Source: Druceiella hillmani
Taxonomy: Eukaryota; Arthropoda; Insecta; Lepidoptera; Hepialidae
NCBI GenBank assembly: GCA_039881145.1
Contig: JAYKKI010000060.1
Coordinates: forward strand, 10,874,501-10,938,500
Reading direction: 5' to 3'
DNA: 64,000 bases
The position numbers and the translations under genes are program-made. A model generated the notes under the pieces. The model saw only the letters and a list, made by a program, of their open reading frames with translations, was not told where the DNA came from and searched no databases. Below are positions 38,997 to 50,030 of this stretch, one piece after another (position 1 is the first letter of the stretch; the number at the start of each line of letters is the position of its first letter).

Positions 38997-39985
38997 TACT
39001 CATCTGGAGTTTACTGTAAGATAAGGCTTTATTTCTTCAAAAAAATATTTAATAATATTTTCAATAATCCAAAACCTTATTTGAAAATGGTGCTCACATA
39101 TAATTTACCCGACGTTTATAAGTTCAGCGCATCCTTTTATATTCATTAATTTTGAGAATCAATATCTCAGTCTGATGATGACCGCAAAATTTGTAAATCG
39201 CTGCTATAACAGCGGGCCGGAAGTTTTATAAAATGTTTCATTTTTAGACCAAAAATATGAAACTTTCTTTACTATCCTTGACACTGGAGGCTATCTCAAA
39301 CTTATAAAATGGCCGCTGATGATCCGAAAAAATTAGTCATAATTATATCACAGTCGTTCCATTTAAGCCGGTGAAGTAAACATTAAATACATTAATATAG
39401 TATTAACCAGAAAGTATCCCAAAGCCTAAAACCTAAAGGAAATGAGTAATCAGTAAGTTTGTTTGGCTATCATTTTTTGGAGATCAGAAATTTTAATGGC
39501 AGTAGATAACAAAATACTATACTCTTATATAATCTATATCTTTAACTGAATTTTTCGGCACTGTAATAATCGAATACATTTTGGAAGTCTCTTGTCATTT
39601 TTTTCGTACGTATACTTCATCGTTCGTTTATTCTATCATTAAGGCGAGGAAACCTCTGGACGACCTTGAAGAATTAAATTTCCAAGCTCCGTCTCTTTTT
39701 CTTTCCGACAAACTAGCGCAATAACTAGCGCCATATTAACAAACTAAATTAATGGAGCTGATCACTAGTTAGCCTCATGGATGATAATTTGTCACTCTTA
39801 TTTGAAGGCGTGCTTACATCATTGATGAAAAACGTCTATTTTCGGAAAGTTTATTATAAACTCCAGGAATATGTAATATAATTATTTTAATATGAAGAAA
39901 CAAATCAAACCTGTGTTTATAGTCCAAGTTGATTACTTTTTTGTGGTTTTTAAATTTTCATATAACTGAACTATTGAATTTCGTG
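38997..39985. other. No gene recognised
   Basis: AT-rich stretch with a slightly higher-GC patch at 39170-39240 (CGCTGCTATAACAGCG, an 8-bp-arm hairpin). No coding signal. Confidence 0.45.
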
Positions 39986-39989
39986 GTGT

Positions 39990-40695
39990 CTATTATTTGC
40001 AGTATTTCCTGGTCCACCAACTATCTCCGTTCAGATCGCTACGTCGGTCTGTTGCTCTATTATGTACGTCACAAAAGAAGGAACAAACAGACTTTTTAGT
40101 TTTACAGTATTTTTAGGATTGTGATATTAATTAAAATGAGATTTTCCGGATTGGTATTTTACCTATGTCATTTTCTGTTCCACCAGCTATCTCTGCGCAA
40201 TAAGTCATGTCGATCCTTTGCTCCGTTGCGACGCAATAGAAGGACAAAAAATCCTTTCGAATGTTTAATATTTCTTGAAGTTTTTTTTTAAATGGGTATA
40301 GATTTCCTGGATCTGATAGTAGTCTAGGTAATTTCCTGGTTTGTCATCCATCTTTGAGCAGAAAGTTACGTTGATATGCAACTCTATTACGACATGAAAG
40401 AAGGAAAACCATATACACTTTCGAAATTTTTACATAAGTTGCGATTGTAATATTAGTTAGGGAGGGATTTCTCAGTTTGGCAATTAGTCTATGCTATTTC
40501 CTGATTCACCAACTATCTCTGTGCAGAAAGTCACTTTAAACTTTTGGTCCATTATGACTGGAAAGAAGTACAGATAAACACACTTTTGCATTTATGATAT
40601 TAGTTAAGATTATAATATTACTTAGAATAATATTTAATGAGACAAACGTAGCCTAGGTCTTTTTCCCATTTGTCAACTACCTCGGTGTAAACTTT
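39990..40695. repeat. Decayed satellite, period about 165 bp, about 4.3 copies
   Basis: A block reading TTTCCTGGTCCACCAACTAT and CTC-GTGCAGAAAGT, then TTGCTC-ATTA-GAC, GAAAGAAGGA-AAA and GTAATATTA, recurs at about 40015, 40181, 40343, 40507 and 40672. Spacing is 162-166 bp. Copies are diverged with small indels, indicating an old array. Confidence 0.8.
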
Positions 40696-41345
40696 TTAAA
40701 CACAAACACGAATTAACATAAAAGTACAAACCAAAATGTTAAAAAAATTAGTAAGCATAAAAGGTTGCGTAAAAAAGTTGATAGATACAAACCCAAGTAG
40801 TACAAAAAATTTATTAAGTGAAAGAGAGTACGTAAAAAAATAAAAGTGTAAACACGAATTGATATACAAAAAAAATAAACCAAAATATCCAAAAATTTAA
40901 GACGCGAAAAGAGTCGCGTAAAGAAAGTTTATAAATAAAAACATGAATTAATAATTGAAAAACAAACGAAGTCAAGATATCCAAAGTTTAGTAACAAAAA
41001 AGGATTAAACACGAATTGGTAAATAAAAAAAACAAACTCAAAACATCCTAAATTTAGTAAGCGAAAAGGATTACGTAAAGAAATAAAAATATAAATACGA
41101 ATTGATTTACAGAAAAAACCATCCAAGGTATTCAAAAATTGAACCAGCGAAAAGCATCGTGTCAAGAAAGGTTATAAATACGAACAAGGTATTGATATAG
41201 GATAGAAAATAAAAAAAAACCTAAAACGTCCTAAATACAGTAAACAGAAAGGATTAAATAAAAAAAATATAAATACAGACACGAATTGATTTAATAGAAA
41301 AACCAACCAAGGTATCCAAAAGTTGAATAAGCGAAAAGGATTCTC
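40696..41345. repeat. Second decayed satellite, period about 70-100 bp
   Basis: Immediately after the 165-bp array, units built from ACACGAATTGAT, an A-rich AAACAAACC stretch, ATATCCAAAATTTAGTAAGC and GAAAAGGATTACGTAAAGAA recur. The ACGAATT marker is at about 40711, 40853, 40942, 41010, 41097 and 41280, with a degenerate unit near 41183. The 78-codon minus-strand frame at 40929-41165 lies inside and is an artefact of the array. Confidence 0.8.
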
Positions 41346-41470
41346 CCACGTCCTATCAATACATGTAAAAAACTATCGTTGGTGCTAAATTTATTCCTAT
41401 AATATTAAAACGTAAATACAAACCTAAGATTAAAATGAATTGAATTATATCACTTTTAATTTTTTTGCTT

Positions 41471-42027
41471 TTAAGCCGGTGGGAAAATGAGCGACATAAA
41501 TCCGATTAGCACCGCGCCTTAGTGTACAGTGTTGGTTCGCATGCGAGTAAAAAAAACAATAGACGTCGCCAAAACGCGTCTTTTTATTCGAGAGAAATTA
41601 TGAGTTTTATTTTTTTTTATTGGAATTCTCTTTGATTTATTTGGAATAAGAATCAAACAAAATTTTTAAATAAGACCTGAACAGTTAGTTTTTTTCAATT
41701 CAATTCATAAAATGTTATAAATAAAGGAGTTAATTTGATTTCAAATTTAAGTTACCAGATGTTTTGGAATTTTTTTCAGATATAAAAGATATTTCGGTCT
41801 TTTTTTGAAAACAACCAGGAGTTTAGAAATATTGTCAAGAATAACATATATTTCTTTCATGGCCATAAATTTAGAACTTCAAGATTTTTCTAAGAAAAAT
41901 TTTAAATAAGCTCACTTTGGTGCTGTCAGCGCCTTAAATAATTAACGAACTTTTCTTCTCTATAGCAATTCATCGCGTAAAACCGACACTATGCGTTGCA
42001 TAAAACATCCCACCAGCCTTACGTTCT
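41471..42027. mobile_element. Candidate MITE with GCCGGTGGGA ends and TTAA-like target
   Basis: The left end TTAAGCCGGTGGGA (41473) is mirrored at 42008-42022 by TCCCACCAGCCTTA, giving short imperfect inverted repeats with TTAA on the left and TTAC on the right. The interior has no coding capacity. A 10-bp perfect inverted repeat (CTATACGTTC / GAACGTATAG) and nested CGACACTAT copies follow just outside, near 42025-42055. It may be piggyBac-like if the TTAA duplication is real. Confidence 0.4.
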
Positions 42028-42059
42028 ATACGTTCGATTTATTGAACGTATAGTGTCGA

Positions 42060-44811
42060 TCGAAACTCAAGTGTCCATCATGAATAGGTTTAGGAAATCC
42101 TATACATTCTTACGCACTGTAAGACATCATAGTGTCGTTTGTGACCACGGGTGTAAGTACCCATAATATTGACGAAAAATTAGTCATCAGTTCTTGAACA
42201 TTTCAGTGCCTGTTTTATTTTCTTATGTGAGTTAAAAGTTTCAAATTAAAATTTTGTATATGTTGATAGGATATGTTGATACATATAGAGATATGTATAA
42301 AATGGGAAGTTTCATTAAAAATGATTGGTTTTATTTCATACATTACTTAGGAATAAAATTTTAGTTTACAATTTCCTTTTGGCGAATAAAATTATATTTA
42401 TATTTGTCTCTACCGAAACCACTTCCCTAAAATTTAACAATTATATCTTTTAATTTAAAAAGAAAAATAACTTAGATATGACTACCATAACCTTAACTGT
42501 AAATAACTTAGATATAACTACCATAAATGAGACACCAACTAATAATATAGGAAATAAATAAGTTCAATTTTATTGAAACCTTCGTCCCATTTTACGTTAA
42601 AACCAATAGAAACAGATTACGAATATTAACTATCTACGTCCTGCTATCCTGATAATTTACAGCTGTTTCCGTAAGCTTTAGTGTGTTGCCGTTTTATGTT
42701 GCTTTAAATGAGGACAGTAAAGTTTGACGTTGAACTTTTATTTATTCCCTCTTGTTTAATGTAGCATTGCGTGCAAATATTCGGTATTCTGGTTACCTCG
42801 TATGATTATCGAATAACGATTCAAGTCCTTTTGACATTGAAAAATCTACACCAATTACAATATAATATAGAGTTAAGTTATAATATACTTATTAAATAAA
42901 CTTTGAACTAATACTTTGGGAATTCCGTACACACTTAAGCACATACAAAAATTTGATAATTTAAAGTTCTCGAATTAAATTTTCTCAAAATATTAATTTT
43001 ATTTTTCAGTATGTCCGTATAAAAAACACGTCCATGAAAATACTAATAACATTTCTACTATTTAAATTTTTTCTCTTGTTAATACTGGTTGTTTATACAG
43101 GTGACATGGAAAATATTGCAACTGAATTATAGTTTTCTAAATAATAAAAATTTTGAGAGATATCTGGTGAAAAATCGGGTCAAAAATAATAATTTTATAC
43201 TCCACAAAATTTTTTTTACTTCATTGAAATATGAAAAATGAGAATATCTATACTCTTTTAAAAGAGTTCTTTTCCAAAATTTTCCACATAGTATACACAA
43301 TGCAAACCAATTTTTTTTTTCCTTCTTTTATGTATTCAGGAACCCCTTGGGAATGTAATGTTAAATTATTCCGAATACCGTTACTAGTTTTATGTCAAGG
43401 ACTATATATTATGAGCAAAATTTCAAGTTCCTATCTTATTTCCTTCAAAAGGTACAAGCCTCTAATACATGATCGATGGTCAAACAGCCGATGTTGCTGC
43501 AAAAATAGGGTTTCGTTTATTTCCGTTATTGGACTACGTTATTTCTCATCAATACACCTACTTATCTTACATTTTATTAAGATAAAACTGATTGGTATAA
43601 TTACAATATAAATTTTGACATTACATGAATATATCGCTTCTAAATATATAAGTTTGTATATATCAATATTTATTGAAACAGAAACTAAAGAAATATATAA
43701 CGATGATTTTGATTCGTCGCGTACTTAATATGAGTGGCTCCAAGCTAAGCAGTTTTAATGTGTTAACATTAAGAAATATAATAGTGAAGTTTGAACGATT
43801 AGTTACCTGTAGTGAAGATTTTAAAAATATTGACCAGTCATTAAATTCCTAAATAAAATAAAATTAAAATTAACGGAGAAGCTAAACTATTTAAACTTTA
43901 AACACAAGCAAGAAACTTAAAACAAGACGAATACAAGTAATTAGACCGATCAGTTTTATCTTAGGAAAAACCACGCATTCCGATGATCACTTTTAGTTTC
44001 AGAAAATATTAAGAAAAATTTTCTCATTATAATAAGTTAATTTAACATCAATCTTCGGTGTAAATTAAGATTAACTAAAGTTGTTAAAACTTAGGAATCT
44101 TATTAAAATTAGTTTACCTATTTTAATGTTTCAAGGATTCAATATTGTTTGTTACTTTTTCTAAAGAAACAATATTCTTAAGTGCGAATATTTTCAGTTA
44201 ATTAAATTTTACACGACATTGTTTGAGGTTTCCTATACGCTATTATGTTGGCTAGTATATGTATCAGAAATTGGTAAGTTACTACATAAGAAATTTGTTT
44301 AAACAAATAAGGTCAAACAAATTTCTTAAGTATTACGTTCTCTGAAGTAAATGGAAATTTTTTTGTGATCTTAGCTCTTAAAAGTAACTGTTTTTTATTG
44401 TTTTGTAAATATGTGAAAATTAGATATTTTAAACAATACTCATCACCTCGGCCATATTTTGGGTGACCTTTTTATTTTTTCATTTCTGTTTAATGCTTCG
44501 AACATTTCCAGTAGTGCTTTACGTCTTAAATTAAAATTGACCGAACTAGCTATTCATGGACTTAGTTTACGTTCTCAAAAGCTCCTTATCCTCTTCAGCC
44601 TCTTAGCTCTTTAACCTTATATACGTATGGTTATTAGCAATATATTTTACCAATATGTAGAATGAGTTACAACTAAACAAGAAATTCTTCCTCTATATGA
44701 ATATTTAAGGATCGTCTCAAAAGGTTACACCTAAAAGGTTTAAATATTACTTAACTTCTTTTTTTTCTTTCCAGATCTTATCTCTTTCCACCATCATATG
44801 TCATTTTCAGG
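42060..44811. other. No gene recognised
   Basis: AT-rich. At 42465-42530 a segment with AAATAACTTAGATATGACTA is duplicated in tandem (period about 37 bp). At 44288-44330 a 14-bp-arm hairpin (TAAGAAATTTGTTT / AAACAAATTTCTTA) occurs. The + frame at 43231-43611 (126 codons) has no motif I recognise and no compositional support. Confidence 0.45.
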
Positions 44812-44823
44812 TTTATATATATT

Positions 44824-44854
<31 letters not shown>

Positions 44855-44917
44855 GTGTGTGTGTGCGTGTGTATGTGTATGTGTGTATGTGTATTTATGA
44901 ATATGTGCATAAACTTA

Positions 44918-44958
<41 letters not shown>
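44812..44958. repeat. Compound TA/TG microsatellite
   Basis: Alternating purine-pyrimidine tract: TA runs, then TGTGTGTGTGCGTGTGTATG, then another TA run. Confidence 0.95.
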
Positions 44959-45274
44959 ATATGAATACTAGTGTGCATAAAGTATCTATGTCAAAGTTCC
45001 TTAATATTTTCTTTTAATTTTAGTTAGTTGTACAGTATATGCACAGTAGACTACACTAGCGTCTTTATATTGGTGTTTCGGTGAACTGTATGCAGGCGAT
45101 ATATGTGACGGATTTATAGTTGTATATATGTACATTGGACCTTATATATCAACTATGTACATTGAATTATATAAATAAATAACGAAATATTTATATAATT
45201 AATACGCGTCGAGTAGCTAGGTAGTTTTTTTCTTGTAGTTGTACTAACACAATATAAATTTATTTATGAAAAAA

Positions 45275-46195
45275 ATAAAAGAGGAAGTCGGTTGACAAAT
45301 TAAAATTTGACATGATGAAAAAATATTTTTCGTTCCTTTAACTACAGGTCTGACACGATTAAGAAAACCTAACTAGAAATTAAAAAACCAGGCGTGCATG
45401 AAGGAATGCTGTGAGAATGAAAGTTAGTGCTGTCGCATTTTTTCAATAACAATCTACGAGCGACTATTGCGTGAACAATATCTTTTTTAAAAATGTGGGT
45501 AAATGGGTCAAGATTCTTTATTCATATCAACTCCAGAATTGATTCTAGCAGACCAAATTATATTTTTCATTTTCAGGCACTAAAATTCATTCGGAAAAGC
45601 AATTATATAAGAAACACAATATTTTTGGCTAATAAATGGAATGGAAAATTATTAACTTAAATATAACTAGATATTTCCGGTCAAAAACTTTTTTGATTTG
45701 AAGAAATCATCGTCATTATCTTCCACTCTTTTCTCAAACAAAAATTAAGTACAAGAAAGGTGAAACTAATTATTTTTTCCATCAATCGTCCGAACTGAGC
45801 TATAAAACAGCAATTTCTAAAAAACACAATAATTCCTAAAATTTATAACTCAAATAATAATTTATAACTCAAGTAATAACACTCAAAGTTTACATATAAT
45901 AGCGACGAATTAATTACCATCAGTAGTTAGGAATCACAGCTGCAGATATCTAGTCTAATTAGCCATTCAATTAATGGCCTAGCCTGTTAGCTAAACTGCG
46001 CAATTCAATCGTCGCGTCGGCCTAAATGACGTTCGCCAGAAAGTTTTTGGAAAGCTAGGATGAGCACGATACAAAAAAATTAGGTTTATAAATTATTACA
46101 TATTTTTTTTTGTCCACTTAGTTAAATTTATTAAGGTTTTTTTATGTAACCTTTTAGTGGAATGAGCGATTATGCCAGAGTGCAACATGTGCTTT
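45275..46195. repeat. Paralogous segment B1 (partner 1220-2455)
   Basis: 45275-45530 aligns with 1220-1475 and 45935-46195 with the TIR element at 1925-2455, in the same order and orientation. The middle is more diverged. The B copy of the TIR element is shortened internally but keeps both ends. Confidence 0.65.
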
Positions 46196-47519
46196 TTATT
46201 AATCCATATTATTTCACTGAAATATTTAATGGTAGATAATGTAAAACTGGAATATATGGAAAATGAGAGTGAAAAATATTTAATTTTAATTTAATACAAT
46301 AATAAAATTACTTAAATATATTGCCTATGAATATAAAATAGGAAGTCAATAAAAATATGCATTTTTAACTTTATTTATTTGTCTTTTTTGTTAACCTAAT
46401 AAACTTCCATATTAATATCAAATTTCTTAAAGAATTATGGAAGTATTATTACAGAAAAGAAAATAAGTTTAAAGTCTTTGCATTCCGCACATTGGGGTTT
46501 ACGATAAAATAAATCAACCCTAGTTGACTTATAGCGGAGATAACTTAAAAACTTTTTTAAAAGATTTTATTACATGACTTTGTAGGTATATAAATATTAA
46601 CAACTTTGCCAAATTTCAGTTTTGTGTCACTGTTGGTCTGCGAATAAAACGACTGTTACATACAGATGGGCATGGTCACGAAATTCAAAAAATTAATATT
46701 CAATTAATTATTGGCGAGTTTGTCTGCAAAACACGCGCAATAAAGTTGGACTGTTTGAATTTATCAATCGGATAAACAAAAAAGTTTTATATAATAGATA
46801 TCGTAGTAAACTTTGACGCTCGAGCTATTCTAGTAATAGAGAAATGAGAGGTTATTTATCTTAATTTTCGGAAGTAATCTGTAAGACCTACACATACACA
46901 GTGAGTATTAAAAAAAAAATAAAACTGATCTACTTGCATAAAATTTTTTAAACTACGAAATATAATAAAAAACTATACGAAATATAGTGTCAATATGTTA
47001 TAATATATTAACCTTGTTTAACAAAATATATTACAGCTTTCTCTAGTTCTTACATTTTTACCATGAAAACTAAAACTCAAACCATAAGGGTTTCATGATT
47101 CTATTACAGACATAAATATATTGTAAATATTAATAATCTAGTTTCTTAATAAAAATCTAAACGACTGCTCAGCTTTTTACCATTATGTCTAAGCGAGCTT
47201 TTAACCAATGTTGATATTACTGGAATACGGTGATTGGGAATACATTGGATCTCTTTGAACCAAGTTTTTTATACATTTCCTAATACACATTCATCAATAA
47301 TCCAACGGAGTATAATTATTCCACGTTTAATAAATTATTTATGAGTTTGAATGAAAAAAAAAGATACTTGTAATTATAATTATTCGTCCTCTTATTTTGA
47401 AAAATAAAACTTGACCGAAGTACCCTTTCTTTCATTTGTAAAATACTTTAAGTGGTACAAGACTATTACACAAATTTTGGTCGTTTAACAGTATAAAATA
47501 AGAGATTTGAACGTACGAT
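46196..47519. other. No gene recognised
   Basis: AT-rich. This corresponds by position to 2.5-5.9 kb of the left block but I see no clear alignment; the retrotransposon relic and palindrome there are not found here. Confidence 0.4.
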
Positions 47520-47777
47520 CGGACGAGAAAATATGAGCAAACATTATGTCACAGCATAGCATCGTATTATATTTACTACGATGCTAATATATTGTATAAA
47601 CGTCGACAGTAAACTTGTAGATGTCTCGCTGTATTACCTAACATCGTCTGTGACAGTTTATACTCTGATATATGACCTCTAAAACGTAATAAAATTTCGT
47701 CTACTTTTATTGCTTGATGTCAAAGTGCTATTTTACACCCAGTAATAAAAAGAATAAAACGAGTTAAGAGCTGAATA
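47520..47777. repeat. Paralogous segment B2, left part (partner about 6586-6800)
   Basis: A single diverged satellite-like unit (AACATTATGTCACAGCATAG, CATCGTATTA) is followed by ACAGTAAACTTGTAGATGTC and TTTATACTCTGATAT. These match the end of the 57-bp array and the sequence after it. The segment is cut at 47777 by the transposon and resumes at 50556. Confidence 0.7.
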
Positions 47778-48294
47778 GCCCAGTCATATTAGGGGTTTCA
47801 CCTCGGAATGAAAGATAATAAGCTGGAAATTGGTAAAAACCTTTGTTTTATCGCCCTAAATATTGTCTCAAAAGTCACAAATGCTATTGTGTCCGCGTCT
47901 TAAGATATTGAAGGTCAAAGGTCACCAAAAACGATTTTTCGCGAATATCTCGGTTCCTATTGCTTAAATGATATTTTCACTTATCATGAAAGTTGTAGAG
48001 TATAAAATTCTCTACAACTTTTGTCTAAACTTTTTTTTTATACGATCAACCGTTTTTGAGGTAGAGCGCGAAGAGTGCGCAGCGTACAGTCATATATGAG
48101 CTAATGCAGGGTCAAGCGTGAGTTACGGTTATCAGTACGTTGTATAAAGTCAATTATTGACAAAAAAATTATAATTATTAAGCAATGCCCATTATTTCTG
48201 TACTTATTATTAATTATTTATATTTAATTATTCAACTATAGTATATTATTAATTCTGGATTATCTATTTTAATTATATTTTAAAATAAAAAGAC
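47778..48294 (+). repeat. Left terminal inverted repeat of the transposon
   Basis: Reverse complement of 50031-50555 with few mismatches, from GCCCAGTCATATTAGGGGTT to the inner boundary TTTTAAAATAAAAAGAC. It contains a 13-bp AGGTCAAAGGTCA direct repeat (47912-47924) and an internal hairpin AAGTTGTAGAG / CTCTACAACTT (47990-48020). Confidence 0.92.
47912..47924 (+). promoter_or_regulatory. DR1-type hormone-receptor half-site pair (left TIR)
   Basis: AGGTCA-A-AGGTCA is a perfect direct repeat spaced by one base, the consensus recognised by RXR/USP- and HNF4-type nuclear receptors. Its mirror copy is also perfect in the right TIR. Binding is inference. Confidence 0.4.
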
Positions 48295-48453
48295 AGTAAG
48301 GAAATATATTTTAGATATACCTTTATTTATCATTAAATATGGCATGTTATACATTTATTAAAATGTGAGTTTAAATATTAAAATAATTTGTGAATCGAAT
48401 GAAATTGCGAATGGAAGCTAGTTATCTTCTTCTTCGTCGTCTTTTTCTTGTTG

Positions 48454-49748
48454 TCACTCTAAAATATTCATTTCATTGTCATCATCCTCATTATCGGTCA
48501 TATTCATTTCCAAACCTTCTAGAATTTCAGGATCGTATGTGCTTTCTTCATCGGGATTACTTGGATATAGTGGAGCGTTGAGGCAAGCTTGTCCATTGCA
48601 CTGGCCACAAGCTAAAGAACATAGTAGCCCTGATTTTCTGCATCCACAGCGGGAACCACAACCATTTTTGCAATTGCAAAATATTGTGTTTAGTAGTTCG
48701 GCTGGTGCTGGAGGTAATAACGTTGTTATGGGCTCCAGGATTTCATTTTCAAGCTTCCAGCCCCATTCTCGTATCGAAGACATTATTGCGTGACTGATAG
48801 ATGTGCATTTCGTTTTGAAATGATCTACTTCTCCTTTTCTATTTTTTAATATAATTTCTTCCAAAAAATGTGATAATGTTTTTGATATTTCTTCATTAAT
48901 ACCATCTAGCATTTTATTCGGAGGTGGATACGTCTTAGTTTCAACGACAGATGATCTAATATCTTCCCTAATAATAGCCGCAGCAGCTTCTACAATCCGT
49001 AAACGCTCTTCTGCAGGAGTGCTTTTTTTATTTTCGTACCAAGCTTTTGATAATACATTAACCTGTGTATCACGGAAGGATATAATTGTAAATGATCCTA
49101 TTTTTTTTCGATTATTATATCAGTTAAATACTTTTGTTGTAGTTTTTTAATAATTGTCTTATCGTCGGGCATGTACTCTGTAGGGACATCTTTAAGCTCT
49201 TTCAAAGTAAATTGAGAATCTGCATTATTTTCTATATAACTAAAAATCTCCTTCATTGCTTGAGTGACTTGATCATCTTGGCAAGGGTTCTTATCTGCAG
49301 ATGGTACACGGGTTAAAAAGTTGGTATAGCAAATAGTATGATACTTTGCTTCAGCAACGATCAAATCATACTCGTAAAGTATACGTTCCTTTATTAGTTC
49401 TCCAAAGGAATCGTTTCGTTCTTCTGCTTTCTTAATTACGTTGTCTTTGAATGCAAGAGTACTTACATTACTTATTGTCCGTCTATACTTATGTTTTTTT
49501 TTCCTTTCTGCTGCTTCATTAGCCTCATGGCTACAAAATAAGTACAAATTTTTAAAATCAAACGGTTCATTTCTTTTTTTACGAGGTGCACTTGACGTTG
49601 AAGGTTCACCCTCTTCTGTGCGTCGTTTCGATGCAGCAATAACATTTTTGCTAGTGTACACTTTTCGACACTCGGAATGCACATTTACAGAACTTAAAGT
49701 AGTAGCTCTTAAAACCGTACGTCCGTCGTTGTGAAAATACAATTTCAA
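48454..49748 (-). pseudogene. Transposon protein with C-terminal CXC (Tesmin/TSO1-like) domain, frameshifted
   Basis: The reading frame begins at ATG 49748 and gives 216 codons ending at a TAG at 49098-49100. That stop directly follows an eight-A tract (49101-49108 on the + strand as T8). One base earlier or later, the sequence stays open to 48454, so a single frameshift separates the halves. First half: HSEC (H24, C27), a basic linker, LFCSHE (C72, H74) and YHTIC (H137, C140), spaced like zinc ligands. Second half: an Arg/Ala-rich RLRIVEAAAAIIREDIRS helix, YPPPN, FLEEIILKNRKG, then EWGWKLENEILEPITTLLPP. It finishes with a Cys-rich CXC motif (Cys at 79, 81, 85, 89, 91, 98, 102, 105, 110 of the frame starting at 48912) and an acidic tail. 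CXC motifs of this type bind DNA. The jump from SISHAIMSS to REWGWKL suggests a large internal deletion. I know similar full-length proteins in arthropods only from memory. Confidence 0.75.
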
Positions 49749-49785
49749 ACTAACGAATAATCTAGACTATACTAAACACAATATC

Positions 49786-49826
49786 TCACTGCACACGAAA
49801 CCATAAAACGTGCGAGTATATACCGC
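49786..49826 (-). promoter_or_regulatory. TATA box plus initiator of the transposon gene
   Basis: On the minus strand TATATA (49817-49822), flanked by GCG and CTCGC, lies 32 bp before the A of TGCAGTGAG (A at 49790), a near match to the arthropod TCAGT initiator. The first ATG follows about 42 bp later at 49748. Spacing is what a TATA/Inr promoter needs. It sits inside the element but outside the TIR, so it belongs to the element's own gene. Confidence 0.6.
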
Positions 49827-50030
49827 GCTCACTCGCACTTAGGGGTCCTACAAATAACAAATACGTAGGGCTCTTATAATACAAAGTGATCCCTTAAAAG
49901 AGAAAGTGACCTTGAATACAATAGAACATCCGTCCCGGCTATAAATAGAAATGATCATAGGGTAGGGACAAGTATTTCCAGTTATATAAGTATTTAAAAA
50001 TTTACACGTTTTAAAGGAAACATATATAAT
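49827..50030. other. Upstream region of the transposon gene
   Basis: Less AT-rich than the host DNA; contains short direct repeats of GTGA-CC type and a GCGAGTGAGCGC-like CpG cluster next to the TATA box. No open frame. Confidence 0.4.

Noticed and set aside
43231..43611. 126-codon + strand frame
   Set aside because: Longest non-repeat frame apart from the transposon, but it has a hydrophobic, AT-driven composition, no recognisable domain and no splice or promoter context.
48476..48793. 105-codon + strand frame opposite the CXC gene
   Set aside because: It is a shadow of the minus-strand CXC-domain frame, whose Cys pattern clearly identifies the coding strand.
49441..49734. 97-codon + strand frame opposite the transposon gene
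   Set aside because: Shadow of the minus-strand frame with the HSEC and YHTIC motifs and its own TATA/Inr promoter.
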